From contig JAJEKV010000013.1 in NCBI GenBank assembly GCA_021234155.1, forward strand, positions 8,629,193 to 8,693,192: a DNA stretch of 64,000 bases, in the 5' to 3' direction. Below, one piece after another: positions 35,848 to 47,653 of this stretch. The first letter of the stretch is position 1. Every line of letters begins with the position of its first letter. A program made the translations under genes and the position numbers. Under the pieces are notes generated by a model. The model made no database searches and had not been told where the DNA came from. It was given only the letters and a program-made list of their open reading frames with translations. Source of the stretch: Isoetes taiwanensis. Taxonomy: Eukaryota > Streptophyta > Lycopodiopsida > Isoetales > Isoetaceae.

Positions 35848-36214
35848 ATTCGTTTTAATGATATCCCACTTCGAGTTGCCAGCATTAAATACCCTGTCTT
35901 CTTTTCACGCCCGTCAACCATTAATGTGCGTCCTTTTGCCACCTGTCACATCTGATCATTCTCTTACGTCTCATCGCCACCGTTCATTGATTCTCCCTTT
36001 ACCATTTGGGGACTTAGCCAAAATTTTGCCTTTCAATGACCTCCTTCGCATCTGTCGCCACCTGGCATCATCAACGGTTGCTGGTTCGCCCTCATCATGC
36101 CCCTTCGCCTACACTTGTGCGCCCTAAAACCTTTTCGTCTATCTGCGTCTTCGTCTTCTGTTCTCTGCTCTCCGCCTTCGACACCCAGTTCTTTCTATTC
36201 CGACGCTCTTCGCC

Positions 36215-37981
36215 ATGGCTGCACCCAAATTACCTACCCTTCACACTTTTGCTCCAAGGGAACCGGCCCTTTTCGAGTCAGTATCTTTCTTGACGCCCAC
36301 TTTCCGTGAAGCCCTTGTTGGCCCAAATCGTGAAGTCGCGGAACGCCAGAAGCTTTATGAATTCTCACAAATGGAACTTCCGGCTCCAAATCCAGACCAA
36401 TTGAAGCAGTTCCTCGCTCACATCGTCAACAGCCCGCATGGATACACTACTATGGTCGATGGCACCACCATTTCGCTGACCCAGCACCTGATTTCTGAGG
36501 TATTCCATATTCCTTTGTAAACCCCTTGTTTATCTTGGGCTGCCTTACAGGATCCCAATGTCACTGAGTTTGGTGCTCCTGCTTATCAAGCGAACATGCA
36601 TCGCCTGACAAATATTGACAAGACCCATGAAACTTTTGTTAAGTTTCTGTGGCGAAAGTTCCTTGGGTATTCTATCAAGAACACCCATATCAATAAGCCT
36701 TTCTATAATTTGGTGATCACTGCTATCCGCTCCAACCACCACATTGATTGGCCCCAATTGTTGTTCTACCGCCTTCTTCAAGAGGTCGACCGTCTTAGGG
36801 CTGCCCCCTCTTCTATATCTGAAGTTTCAGTGGGTGGCCATCTTCAAGCCATCATCCGTCATTACTTTCCTCCAACACCTCCTCATTCTCATGATTCCAC
36901 TCAGCAGTCCCTTCCTCAGACTCACCAAGTTGGTACTTCACGCCCTTCTTCTTCTGGTCATGTCAACCTTCAGCACACGCATGTCACTGTCTCCTCCTCT
37001 TCTACAGAAACCAAGCACTCCAATCCTCAACATGTCTCCCAAACGTCACAAACAAGGCAACAGCTGGCTCCACCGCCTCAGCACCCTCGCCAGCTTTTGT
37101 ATCAATATCAGCAGGATGTTCAAACTGCTGCTCTCAAGTTACAAGAATCCCAGGAAGCTCTATTGAATGGGGTTCAAACGGCCCTGGAGGCCTCCGACGC
37201 GGTTCACCGCGACCTTCAAGCTGCTACCACGCAAGTTCATACTCTGGAGACCCAGCTTCAAGACAAGCACGAGGCTCTTTTACAGGCCCGCGAGGATCTC
37301 AAGGCTGCCCAACATCAGAATAATCTGCTTGCCGATCAGCAGGCTCAATTGCAGACCACCATTCAAGAATTATTGGAGCAGGTCAAGGCAAGAGAGACTC
37401 TCTTGGTTGACAAGGATAAAGACATTGCCAAACTGGACACGCTGTATACAGAACTCTCTCGCAATTACAACACTCAAGCCCAAGACCTTACAGCGCGTGA
37501 CGCTCAAATTGCCTCTTTGACAGCTCAGCTTTCCACGCAGACCTCTCAGCTCACATCTCTCCAAGATCAGCTTACGGAGGTTCAGAAACAGAAAATTCTT
37601 GATGACGCTGAGATTGCCGTGCTTCGACTCAATGTTCCTGGGCAATCCTCCTCACATGCCACGACTTCTCAGAAACGGGTCCGTGACCAGTCACGCCTTC
37701 TGTTCAAAAAGGAGAACCGGATCCGTGACCTCGAACAACAGCTACAGCAAGCCATTCAGTCTGCTGATGAGGCTCAGACCAAACTTGACGGCTATGTGAC
37801 CATTGCTCTCAACCTGCCTGTGGACTTCCCTATTCCTTCCAGTTATCTGGATTATGTGGTTGCCCGACGCCACCTCTTTCTTCTGAAGTGGCATGGGGCT
37901 GATGGTCCCGTTGATGTTCCCCTGTGCACTGCAGATTTTCTTCTTCAGAGTTGTTCAGCCAATGGCGTACATTTTTCATGA
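36215..37981 (+). pseudogene. Third gypsy ORF, coiled-coil protein (one stop)
   Basis: The ATG at 36215 sits in a good plant context (GCCATGGCT). The frame runs to 37981 with a single TAA at 36518-36520, giving about 589 codons. The first 190 residues are globular and resemble the plant-transposon accessory domain found in Ty3/gypsy extra ORFs (tentative). Residues about 280-520 form a long Gln/Glu/Ala-rich heptad region, a coiled coil. Continuation after a frameshift near 37980 is readable to the 3' LTR (37990-39124). Confidence 0.7.
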
Positions 37982-39112
37982 TTTCTATCTGGCTGATACA
38001 CAGGACAAATTTAGAGATGGGCCACATCAGAACTTTCCGGGTGATCCCACACTTCAATGGTTGCTTTTGGATAACAACCCCTATCTGTCTGATCATGATC
38101 AGACACATGCTCTTCATCAAGAGTACATGCCTGAGCTTGCTCATCAATTGCCTCTCGGCGTAGGCTGAAGCCCAGCAACAGATAAGGAAGTATCACGGGA
38201 CATCCCGGGATCTTCCCTTTGCACAAGTTTATATCAAAGCACACGGCAGGTTACAATCAATCTGCGTGCTCTTACGGATAGCAAGGCGGTCCCCACGGGT
38301 TGGGATAGCCCTCCTGTAAACTCTCAGCTCCCTGCTTCTGTTTGGGACCATTGGTGCAAAGCTCTTGATCCGGACCTTGTCCGTGAATTCAGGGAGCAGG
38401 CTCAGCAGCCCACGCCCATGGGCATGGTCCCCTCTCCCTATGCTTCCCCGGGTGTCCCTCCGCCCCGGGTTCCTCTCCTCGATTGGCGTCTCCCCTTTTG
38501 GACCAAGGTCATGGATGGCCATCTTTGGATGGACTCACCTCGGATCTCGACGGATCTCCGGTGGGATCCCCGTTTTGTTCGCCGCTCCAATTGGGAGGAT
38601 GGTGCCACACTTGATAACACTACCAATTGGATCTATATTCCCAATGAGCGTGGTTGGCAACGCCCTGCTGATGCTCTTCATGGTCTTGACACCTTCTTGC
38701 AGCATGCCGCCACCTCACCGGATCCTTGATCCACCCACCGCCGTCAAAATTGGTTTTTACGTTTGCTCTCAAATGCATCTGGTCACTCTTTAAATCGGCA
38801 GCGTCCCATCTTTCACTGCAATCCGAATGCCAGCGTCAGTGCCTTCGGTCTCCAGACCTGCCTACTCATGGAGTGCCAGTTTGTTTCTTCTGAAGCCCAT
38901 GCTGCCCTTGAAGACATGGTGCGCTCTCATTTTCTCATTGACGCCGATCCTGCCCTTGGGCTCAACACTCCTCCTGCTCTTCAAATACGCCAGGATCTCA
39001 TTGGCACTTACCATAATGGTGCCCGTCCTCACTCCCGTGAGGATCACTTTCAGACTGATGGCTTCCCGCCCTCAGAGACACTTCCTCCTTTTCTTCACCC
39101 TGAGTGTCGTTT
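37982..39112 (+). pseudogene. C-terminal part of the third gypsy ORF
   Basis: A single frame stays open from about 37990 to 39170 except for TGA-type stops at 38166-38168 and 38727-38729. It contains many Trp/Asp/Pro residues (LDWRLPFWTKVMDGHLWMDS near 38480) and no coiled coil. It probably completes the third ORF, so the original product would have been roughly 950 residues. Function unknown. Confidence 0.55.
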
Positions 39113-39124
39113 GGTGGGGGGGAG
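39113..39124 (+). promoter_or_regulatory. Polypurine tract
   Basis: GGTGGGGGGGAG ends exactly at the 3' LTR; it would prime plus-strand DNA synthesis. Confidence 0.8.
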
Positions 39125-39722
39125 TGTTAGTCACAATGCCTCCCCGTGCAGGGACTATTCATGCATCTGACGGACCAGGTCAAGAACAAGGATCCACGAT
39201 CAGCCGGGTCGGTCGTCAAAGGCCCAGCCGAAGACCCAATGCCAGAAGACCACCGCGATCAAAGGCGCGCTGCTGCCAAAAGGAGGCGCCGGACACAAGT
39301 GACGGCCCGTCACCGCCCGCGTCAGCGTCAGCGTGATTCTAGGCACTTCAAGAGGCACCGCCAGCATTCCTGCAAATCAGGCCTCCTTCCAGGAGTCGGC
39401 ACCGAGATCAGTCAGAGTGTCTATATTGGGCCAAAGGCCATTGTACTATATATATGAGTAGAGCTAGCACATGAGTTTTTAGATGAGTTTTGAGTCTTGT
39501 CTCATTTCAGTCTTCTCTCGATTGCGAGAGCTCATGTATGTTCATCATTGATATCAAGGAAGCTTATCATTTTTCTCTCATTGTTCTCTTTTGTTCTGTT
39601 TTCTTCTTCCTGTTCTCTTCTTGCAAATCCCGCGTGACATAGTCCCCCGGATTCTCCTGTTAGATCCACGGGTCCTCACAGAGGGCTGTCTTGCAGGAGT
39701 TCCCGAACCCAGACCCCAAACA
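39125..39722 (+). repeat. 3' LTR
   Basis: 598 bp, TGTTAGTC...CCAAACA, followed by the duplication CTTTC (39723-39727). Confidence 0.93.
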
Positions 39723-39727
39723 CTTTC

Positions 39728-39953
39728 CATTAAAATCAATAGAAATTTTTTGAATTGAAGGTCAATAATATGTCAATCTATAGTACTAGAGGATAACAAT
39801 GCTACTGGAGACTAAAATAAATGAATTAACTCTCAAACATTGTTTATTGTGGCAATTATACAAGTTCCCAATACCAGTGCTGGGTACTTTTTTGGGTAGT
39901 TTCGCACTCCCTAAAAAGTAATTTAGATGGTACACCCTAGCACACTTTCACCC
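39728..39953. mobile_element. MITE-like element, copy 1, right half
   Basis: Continues the element opened at 28633 and ends with the inverted terminal repeat GGTACACCCTAGCACACTTT then CACCC, followed by ATAA (39954-39957), the 4-bp duplication. Confidence 0.8.
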
Positions 39954-40335
39954 ATAAGAGGAACTGAGCTCTAAATATTCGCCTGGTGAATCTTCCTGAA
40001 GAGCCAAAAGAAAATACTATGTCGAAGGTCTGTGCATTTTTTTCTAATAAAATGCAATTAGACTGTAGCTCTTTTGAAGCATTCAGGGTTGGAAAATCTA
40101 CTAGAAAGACAAGGCATATTGTGGTCAAGTTTGCATACAGAGAATCAAAGATGGAAGTTCTAAAAAAAGGAGTATTGCTAAAGGGCGAGAAAGTTGGGTG
40201 AATGAAGATTTGACAAAAGAACAATACGAGGAGCATAAAAGAGAAGTTTTAAAGCTGAAGGCGGCTAGGAAGAATGGGCAAAAGGCTGTTTGGGGATTTG
40301 CCATCGCCAGGGTAATGTATTGGAACATCAATACT
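39954..40335 (+). pseudogene. LINE ORF1, RNA-binding C-terminal part
   Basis: Resumes the ORF1 cut at 28632. NLPEEPKENTMSKVCAFF, FRVGKSTRKTRHIVVKFA and VNEDLTKEQYEEHKREVL match the RRM plus C-terminal-domain pattern of L1-type ORF1 proteins. One frameshift near 40197 separates the last two parts. It is followed without gap by the start of ORF2 (MYWNINTLT near 40316). Confidence 0.75.
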
Positions 40336-41238
40336 CTAACATAAGAAAACACAGTCACCATCAATTTGTTGAACAATGTTGATATTGCATTCTTTCTTGA
40401 AGCAGGAGAACATGAGGAATCGAGATTGCCTAATATTGTTGGCTTTAAGATGGTGCATTCGGTGTGGCCCCCAAGGGGTGGAGATTTAAGGGATATGGTA
40501 GCATTGCTTGTTTTGGTAAGAAATGAATTTGTATCTTTAGTCAATGTTCTTTATGAAAAGGCATCGCTTCAGACCATTTGGATTGTTGTACCAGGGCAGT
40601 TTGGAAATATTTATATTGTTGGGTATTATTATCCACCTCGTGGATCTCATGTATATAATTCAGATGAGCTGGACAGAGATGACCCCTTTGCACAGTTGGA
40701 GCATAGAGTGTTCTCCTTTAGTGATCTGGGTGATGTTTTGTTAATGGGTGATTTTAATGGAAAGACGTCTCACAGGCAAGCTGCTAGAGTTAGTGCTGAT
40801 GGGAACCCGAAATGGGTTGAAATGTTAGATCATATTGAGTTCACGGAAACTGGTTGGAATAGATATTCAAAAGACAAAATACATTGGCCCTCTCCACAGG
40901 GTAATCATGTTCTGGCTTTTTGCAGTGACTTAAATCTGGTCATCTACAATGGGACGACCAAATTTCCAGGAACAGGAGCACTTACGTGTAGAGAAGTGAG
41001 TGTGGTGGACTATGTTTTGGTCAAACCCTCTTTTGCACGACAAGTGGTTAGTTTTTCTATTGGAAAGGACAACATTGAGTCTGACCATGAACCTCTACTG
41101 TGCAGGCATGCCTGTCCATGCACACTGCCCCAAATTTTCGTCCACGGTAAAACTCTACTTTCCTTAGGTCCAGATGTACTTTATTTAGAGATCACAAAAA
41201 AATTTATATGTAGATCTGTGGAGGTGTGGTTTTATTAA
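40316..41238 (+). pseudogene. LINE ORF2, APE-type endonuclease
   Basis: The open frame 40366-41238 follows a TAA near 40341. WNIN at 40321 and FFLEAGE near 40390 stand for the Asn and Glu motifs. GDFNGKT (about residue 128) and SDHEPLL (about residue 238) are the other active-site signatures, so the fold is complete. The endonuclease nicks the target DNA. Homology stops about 10 residues after SDHEP, near 41110, and no RT follows: the element is cut there. It belongs to a LINE type like copies 1-5, which lack this portion; sameness of family cannot be proved here. Confidence 0.82.
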
Positions 41239-41458
41239 GTGACGGTGTTGTTTTTTAAGTGGACAAGGAACGTCCACTGTTGCTTTTTTTAAGGATCCGT
41301 GGTTTTTGTTTTTTAGGAGGTGTTGTTTTTTAAGGAGGTATATTTTTTGTTAAAAGAACTGTGGTTCTTGTTTTTTTTAGTGTTGTTTTTCAGGTGGTGT
41401 AGTTTTTGGAGGTACAGTTTTTTTTTAAGGATATATGGTTCTCTAATGGGGTGTGATA
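41111..41458. other. T/G-rich degenerate repeat, no gene
   Basis: From about 41240 the sequence is a degenerate array of GTTGTTTTTTAAG and GTGGTTTTTGTTTTTT-like units. No coding features. Confidence 0.5.
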
Positions 41459-41780
41459 GGGTGAAAGCATGTTAGGGTGTCCCTTAAAAAGTATTATTTA
41501 GTGACTAAAAAAGTACCTAAAAAAGGTACCCAGGACTGGGTACTGGGTACCTGTGTAATATGTCAATAAAAGGTACATTTTAGAACTTTTATATAAATTT
41601 TGGGCTTAGATAGCATTATATTTATCTTACCTTTAAATATTAACACGTCCTTGACTTTTATTTTGGACTTTTGTACTAGTTTTAATGAAAAGAAAAATGA
41701 GAAAGTACCCAGTTCTGAAGTACCTAGTGTATGTACTTTTGCAGGTTCCAAAAGTGGTACACCCTAACATGCTTTTACCC
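41459..41780. mobile_element. MITE-like element, copy 2 (complete)
   Basis: 322 bp bounded by inverted repeats GGGTGAAAGCATGTTAGGGT and its complement ending in GCTTTTACCC, flanked by the 4-bp duplication GATA (41455-41458 and 41781-41784). The subterminal parts contain GGTACC/GTACCC palindromes in both copies. No coding capacity. A 4-bp duplication is not typical of the common plant hAT (8 bp), Mutator (9), Harbinger (3) or Mariner (TA) MITEs. Confidence 0.8.
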
Positions 41781-41784
41781 GATA

Positions 41785-42240
<456 letters not shown>

Positions 42241-42557
42241 TTTTGCCATTTTGCCTCAAATCCATTTTTTGAGCATATGCACATGATCTCAGATCCCATT
42301 CAAACTTGCAGGAATTGAAAGAACACAACAAAAACCTTATAGACACAAAATTTTATCCAATTTGAACACGTATCCCTCTATCACCTTAGTTCCAAATCAA
42401 GCCAAATTTCTTTCCACGAGTTCCTATAAGTTTTCCCTAATAGTCATTTTAAATATCAGCTAGAAATGTTAAAAAACACTCAAGATATCATCATTTGAGT
42501 GTGCATACCTTTTTTGCCATAGGAATGTGCAATGGCCAAATTTTTTGTCCACTTGTC

Positions 42558-43205
42558 TCAAACATGCCAAGGTGGCTCAAACATGACAAGGTGGCTCAAA
42601 CATGCCACCAAAGTGGATCCAACATGCCATGGTGGCCCCAACATGCCATGCTGGCTCTAACATGCCACACATGCTCCAACATGCCAAGGTGGTGCAAACA
42701 TGCCATGTGGGCTCCACCATGCCACCTAGGCTCCAACATGCCAAGGTGGCTCAAACATGCCACGTGGGTCCAACATGCCACCTAGGCTCAAACATGTCAA
42801 GGTGGCTAAAACATGCCACGCGGGCTCCAACATGCCACCTAGGCTCCAACATGCCAAGGTGGCTCAAACATGCCACGTGAACTCCAACATGTGACATAGG
42901 CTCCAACATGCCAAGGTCGCTCAAACATTAAGGTGGCTCAAATATGCCACGTGGGCTCCAACATGCCACCTAGGCTCCAACATGCGAAGGTGGCTCAAAC
43001 ATGCCATGTTGGCTCCAATATGCCAGGGTGGCTCAAACGTGCCACCTAGCTAGGCTCAAACATGCCATGCGGGCTCCAACATGCCGCCTAGGCCCCAACA
43101 TGCCATGCTGGCTCAAACATGCCACGTGGGCTCCAACATGCCACCTAGGCTCCAACATGCCAAGGTGGCTCAAACATGCCACGCGGGCTCCTACATCCCA
43201 CCTAG
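42558..43205. repeat. Minisatellite, 19-bp unit in 57-bp higher-order pattern
   Basis: The array is built from the 19-bp unit AACATGCCAAGGTGGCTCA and variants with CACGTGGGCTCC and CACCTAGGCTCC. In much of the array the three variants cycle in fixed order, giving a 57-bp higher-order repeat. Because 57 is divisible by 3, long open frames appear on both strands; I regard them as repeat artefacts. Confidence 0.9.
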
Positions 43206-44088
43206 GCTACTATGAATGGGGATAAGAGCTCTTCGAAGATATTATGGAACTTCAAGATATTGCAAGACAGAACTAAAAATGGACTGCCAGATTCTTCTCC
43301 AAGTTCCTTGCTCCATGACGTTCTACTGAAGGAACTTGCAGATTCATTACCATCATCAAAAATGATAATCTGCTCAAAAGAGAAAACCAGTATCCTAAAA
43401 ATATCAAGCAGAACCCATCACTAAAAACAAACTGCATATATTTATAGCCACCAGGTTACAGTAATGTGCATATCTTGTTTATACTGAATATTGCGGCAGC
43501 CCTTGCTATCTGACCTGCAAGCTGAAAATGGAAACGGTAGAAAACATATCTTTCTAGTACAGATATAAATCAAACTGAATTTATATGTTTGAAAAGCCAG
43601 ATGTTTCGGTGTATACTTGCAAGAATAGAAGGAACAAACAACACACAAAATATATGTTGTAGTAGGGGTGATGATAATATATACCTTCTTGAATATATCG
43701 CATTTGACCGTATCTGCAAGTCAAGTCATCACTTTAATAACTAACTGCATGCGCAACCTATGGTGATAAAATGGGCAAGGCGCATCTCTTCCAATTCTGG
43801 TAATGTAACCTCCACAACGTTTCAAGCATAGTGCACATCGTTTCCCCTATTGCATGTCAGGCATTAGAATGACATCCTATGGCAACCAAAAATGAGAATA
43901 ACTGACCAATAGCTTCTTGTATCCACATGAAAGAGGAACCGTGCATAATATATTCAATTAGTGTCCAAATGAAGATGGGGATAAGAGCTCCTCGAACATG
44001 GGCATATAACACGATCTCTTGCAGTATACATGTGATGTATGTCTTATTATCTAAGGTGGCCTGAAGACGAAATGGATGAGGGTGCCGA
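43206..44088. other. No recognised gene
   Basis: Open stretches on both strands lack family features. This may include the 5' region of the pseudogene that follows. Confidence 0.35.
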
Positions 44089-47000
44089 GTGTTTTCATGC
44101 CCTGAAGAGGAAATGGATGAGGATGTCGTGTGGTTCATTGACCTCGCCAAGCTCGACTTAACACTCTTCTGCAGGAAAAAGGAAGCAGACAAGCTGACCA
44201 AACAAGAAATCGTAATCTCTTATAAGGAAGAGGACAACACCAACTGCAAATTGCTGTTGGAGATGACACATAAAAGCAGAAGAAAGATCTACTCAGACAT
44301 ACTCAGTATAGAGCTACTGCATACAAAGATACTTTCATGAAGACAGATGTGAATGGTGAGACATGTTTTAAGTATGATTGGCCCACTAATGTAGCAGTTA
44401 CACCAATATCTACCACAGGGTTACAGCTATATATGCATAGGGACACGTTCAATAAATTGACACTAAGTCACTATCTGCAGCAAGCTAGAGAATTAGCTGG
44501 CTCGAAAGCTTCTAGGAGGGTCCTGAGTCTAGGAAAGGATGTTGAACCTGCAGTTGTCGAGGGCATAGAAGCTTCAGGATTTGAGAATGAATAGGACAGG
44601 GTGGCGCAGCTGGAGGCCATGAACAAGCTGAATAAGTACTCTGACCATTATCCATGTGGTCTTAAGACAACTTTTTAGCTCCACGTGGAAGCGCCTCATC
44701 CGTTCACCAAGCTCCATTTACGTTAGCAGACGATATGATCCAGCACATGTTATGGAGATTGTTCAGTGCATGATTAGTAATCCACATCAAATGTGTATGC
44801 CAGCAGATGTGTTACCTTGGAATTCGATCACGAATAAGCCTGCTGTATGGGTGAATGCCGAGGAGCTATTAGGAAATGATGAGATTAAATTCGTCATCAT
44901 CGATGGGCAGCATTCAGTTGAGGCACAAAAGGCACGCATCAGGTAGGCAAAACAAACATGCCAAACAATGTTCTACAATCACTATGCATATAGGAGGTGC
45001 CGACTCTTGGATGCCAATACTCCACCTGTAGATATGATTGAGATTAATGCTACTTTAAACGAAATGGGGAAGATGTTTCTATACAAAAGGTAATTTACTA
45101 CAGTAAAATGTTATCCTTTTAATATCTTTAAATCAATTCAATTCACGCCAGGCGTGCTAATTGCATTGATTTAAAAGCACGCCTGTCGTGAATTGCGTTA
45201 CAAGCGTGCTTTAAATCAATTCAATTCGTTCCAGGCATGCTTTCTACACAGCGTAAAGCATGCTTGGCGCGAATTGTGTTGATTTGAAAGCACGCTTGGC
45301 GTAAATTGCGTTAACAGAGTGCTTTTAAATCAATTCAATTTCCATCAGATGTGTTTCTACTTAAGATACTGATGCCATTTCTGTTGTAGTCCATACTTGG
45401 AGCAACTGCGCAATGCTCGTCAACAATGTATGGAATATGGCTGCCCATTACCCACCAGATAGGACAAGTGAAAGTCTGAGGCATTCAAGCTGCTAGAGCG
45501 GACTCTACTGCAGACAATTATATAGGAGAAGAAGAAGAGTGCAAGAAAATTGAAGAAAAAAGGTGGTGATGACAATGCAGATCCTTCTGATAGCACATCC
45601 AGCAGGTCAGGTCCAATAAATTCGTATAAGATTGTATTTTGTAAGGAGGCAATATGGCTCAAGTGGAATGAATTCTGGGATGCTTATGTATAAAAGAAGC
45701 TGACAGATACCATGGGTAGGATGCCTCCTGTTGATGTAAGCAACAGCTTTGACTTGAATGTGACAGAGATGAGAAAGGCTCAGGGGCTAGACGACACTGA
45801 GACCATTTGGGTGTTAGACTAGTGCCTAAAGAAGGAGGTCTTATATAAGAAGAGTGCTTTCAATAAGGATAGAATGTCCTTCATTGAGTGCTCCAGCTAT
45901 GTGAAGGATGTACGTACAATGAAGTCAGTTGTAGGAGCTGAGTTACAAAGGCTATTGGGGGATGTTGCATTATCTAAAATTCGATTGCTTGACAAGTAAA
46001 AAGTCAGTAATGATGACATAAAGAAGTATGTTGGTCAAAGGACTTCCTAAAGAATTGGAAGGCTAAGAATGCAAAGCATAAAGAGACTTTGCCCCCTAAG
46101 ATATTGGCCGAGTTGAGAAGAAAAGTGGCCCTTGTGAAGAAGGTTACTGGAGAAGAAGATACTGTCCAGTATTCAGTAAAGGTCTCTTGCCAGAATTAAC
46201 TATTTGCCTTAAAAACATATCACTCTTTGTATTGGACAGTAAAGGTGGGAGAGGAGACTTGGGGATGAACCAGAAGGACCATAGCATCTTCTTTACCAGC
46301 TGTATAGAATTGACAACTGAGAGGTGCTTCGCCATTGTCATTGAATGTCCTTCAGATGACTCACATCTGCATGCACTATCAGATGCTCATGATCTGGAGT
46401 GCCTGAAAGGTTTTAGGGAGGGATGCCTAATGTATGATATTAAGGATAATGAGCTGGGAACAGCACGCAAGATGACACATGTGATCTTCATTATGTGTCT
46501 ATGCTGTCAGACGAGGAATATAATAGTGTTAAGGCCAAGGGTGACAATAGCAGTGCATGAGAATGTTTTCTTCTAGATGATCCAGACCTAACAACTATAT
46601 TCTTTCATATGGATCAGGATCTGGATCATGAAGATGAGTCAGAAGAGGATGCGATTGGGACCCTCTCCTAAGTGGTGAGATCAAGTACGAGCTACTTACT
46701 AAGGAGAAGGTTCTCTTAAATAAAAATGGTTTCCCCCCCGTCAATGGCTGCTTACCTTGTCGAGGTTTTTGCTCCAAGTGACACAACATGCTTGGAGCTC
46801 CATGTTAGAGGTTATATTGCCCGAGAGGCTCTGATGGGTGTTAGAAGATGTCACTATTTTGTGAGTAATGAGCAGGCAAAAGACTTTCTTGAACCATTCC
46901 TCATGCATGTACTTGCCAAATCTCCTAAAGATCCTTATGGCAACCTGAAATTTTCAGCAATCACAAGCTTCATGGACTTGTCCAACTAAAAAATGGACAA
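44089..47000 (+). pseudogene. DGQHR (ParB-like) domain gene, decayed
   Basis: Successive frames give a continuous-looking protein with many stops. An acidic N-terminus (EEEMDEDVVWFIDLAKLDL, 44104) comes first. MHRDTFNKL...RVLSLGKDVE (44337-44594) follows, then YDPAHVMEIVQCMISNPHQ and FVIIDGQHSVEAQKA (44656-44946). IDGQHxVEA is the hallmark of ParB/DGQHR-type nucleoside-binding domains. The text continues after a phase-consistent intron (45090-45389) with SPYLEQLRNARQQC, and on to a 130-codon stretch (46187-46576). More than ten stops. The full product and its role are unknown to me; bacterial contamination is unlikely given the intron. Confidence 0.5.
45090..45389 (+). other. Intron 1 of the DGQHR pseudogene, with palindromic array
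   Basis: GTAATT donor at 45090 and TGTTGTAG acceptor at 45389; the joined frame reads FLYKSPYLEQLR. Between 45127 and 45350 the motif CACGCCAGGCGTGC (itself nearly palindromic) and its variants occur about six times in alternating orientation, with AAATCAATTCAATT between them. Confidence 0.6.
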
Positions 47001-47390
47001 TGGTTCCGGGGAGAGAACTAGTAATGCGCAGCCTGATAAGGAAAGTAATGAGCAATTGGTTACTAAACTGGCTGCTCAAAGTAATGTGATAATGTAGAAT
47101 ATGGGGGATATCCTTGCCTCCCTTGCGAGTGATGCAACCATTTTTATACAATAGATTCACAGGTTTCACAGGGATTTAACTGATAAGGAAACCGAGGGAG
47201 AAAGGACCATTGATAACCCAAGCGACTCTAATGATTCCCAGGTTTGCCAAATCAACACTAAAATAATGTCAGTTGTGAAGGACGTAAAGGGACTAATAGA
47301 AAATAACAATTCTAACAGTCAGAAAAACACGAAGATTAAGGGTGGCGAAGGGGAGAATGATGCCGATGACGATAGCAAAACTGAAGAAAG

Positions 47391-47653
47391 GTATGACAAC
47401 ATGCTCATTGTATTTACTTAGTATTGCTCGCCTTGCAGACAAAATCGCGCCAGGCATGATTTAGTTTATCTTCATCGAATTAAATCATGCCAAGCGTGCT
47501 TTAATTATATTTCATTGTCAGACTAAATCACGTCGAGCGCGATTTGGATAAGCCTAACGCAACACCTGGCGCATTTGTCTTGTTTCCATGTCTAATATAA
47601 GGGTGTACATGCTTATCATATCTTTTTGACTGGATACATGTTTGATGTTTCAG
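47391..47653 (+). other. Intron 2, with a second palindromic array
   Basis: GTATGA donor after GAAGAAAG and TTGATGTTTCAG acceptor at 47653. From 47440 to 47590 it contains CGCGCCAGGCATGATTTA, its inverse AAATCATGCCAAGCGTGC, and ATCACGTCGAGCGCGATT, the same kind of motif as in intron 1. Confidence 0.5.

Larger units (their letters stand above)
28726..39722 (+). mobile_element. Ty3/gypsy LTR retrotransposon, about 11 kb, Tat-like
   Basis: The element has every structural part: LTRs of 594 and 598 bp (TG...CA), PBS, gag, protease, RT, RNase H and integrase in Ty3/gypsy order, then an extra region after pol with a minus-strand ORF and a long plus-strand ORF, a purine tract, and a CTTTC duplication. 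The end of pol (about 35097-35222) has the pattern GELDGTPLP...NG.KLK.FH and no chromodomain, pointing to the non-chromoviral Athila/Tat branch. Pol and the third ORF carry several frameshifts and stops, so this copy is defective. Confidence 0.93.

Noticed and set aside
28726..39722. Endogenous pararetrovirus
   Set aside because: Two LTRs, a tRNA primer site, an integrase and a 5-bp target duplication identify an LTR retrotransposon.
42558..43205. CRISPR-like array
   Set aside because: Direct 19-bp units without unique spacers in a plant nuclear context; it is a minisatellite.
42495..43225. Open frames of about 60-96 codons in the minisatellite
   Set aside because: The repeat period is divisible by three, so several frames on both strands are open at once.
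44656..44946. Bacterial contamination with a ParB gene
   Set aside because: The segment lies in a continuous AT-rich plant context with plant-type intron borders and the same decay as its flanks.
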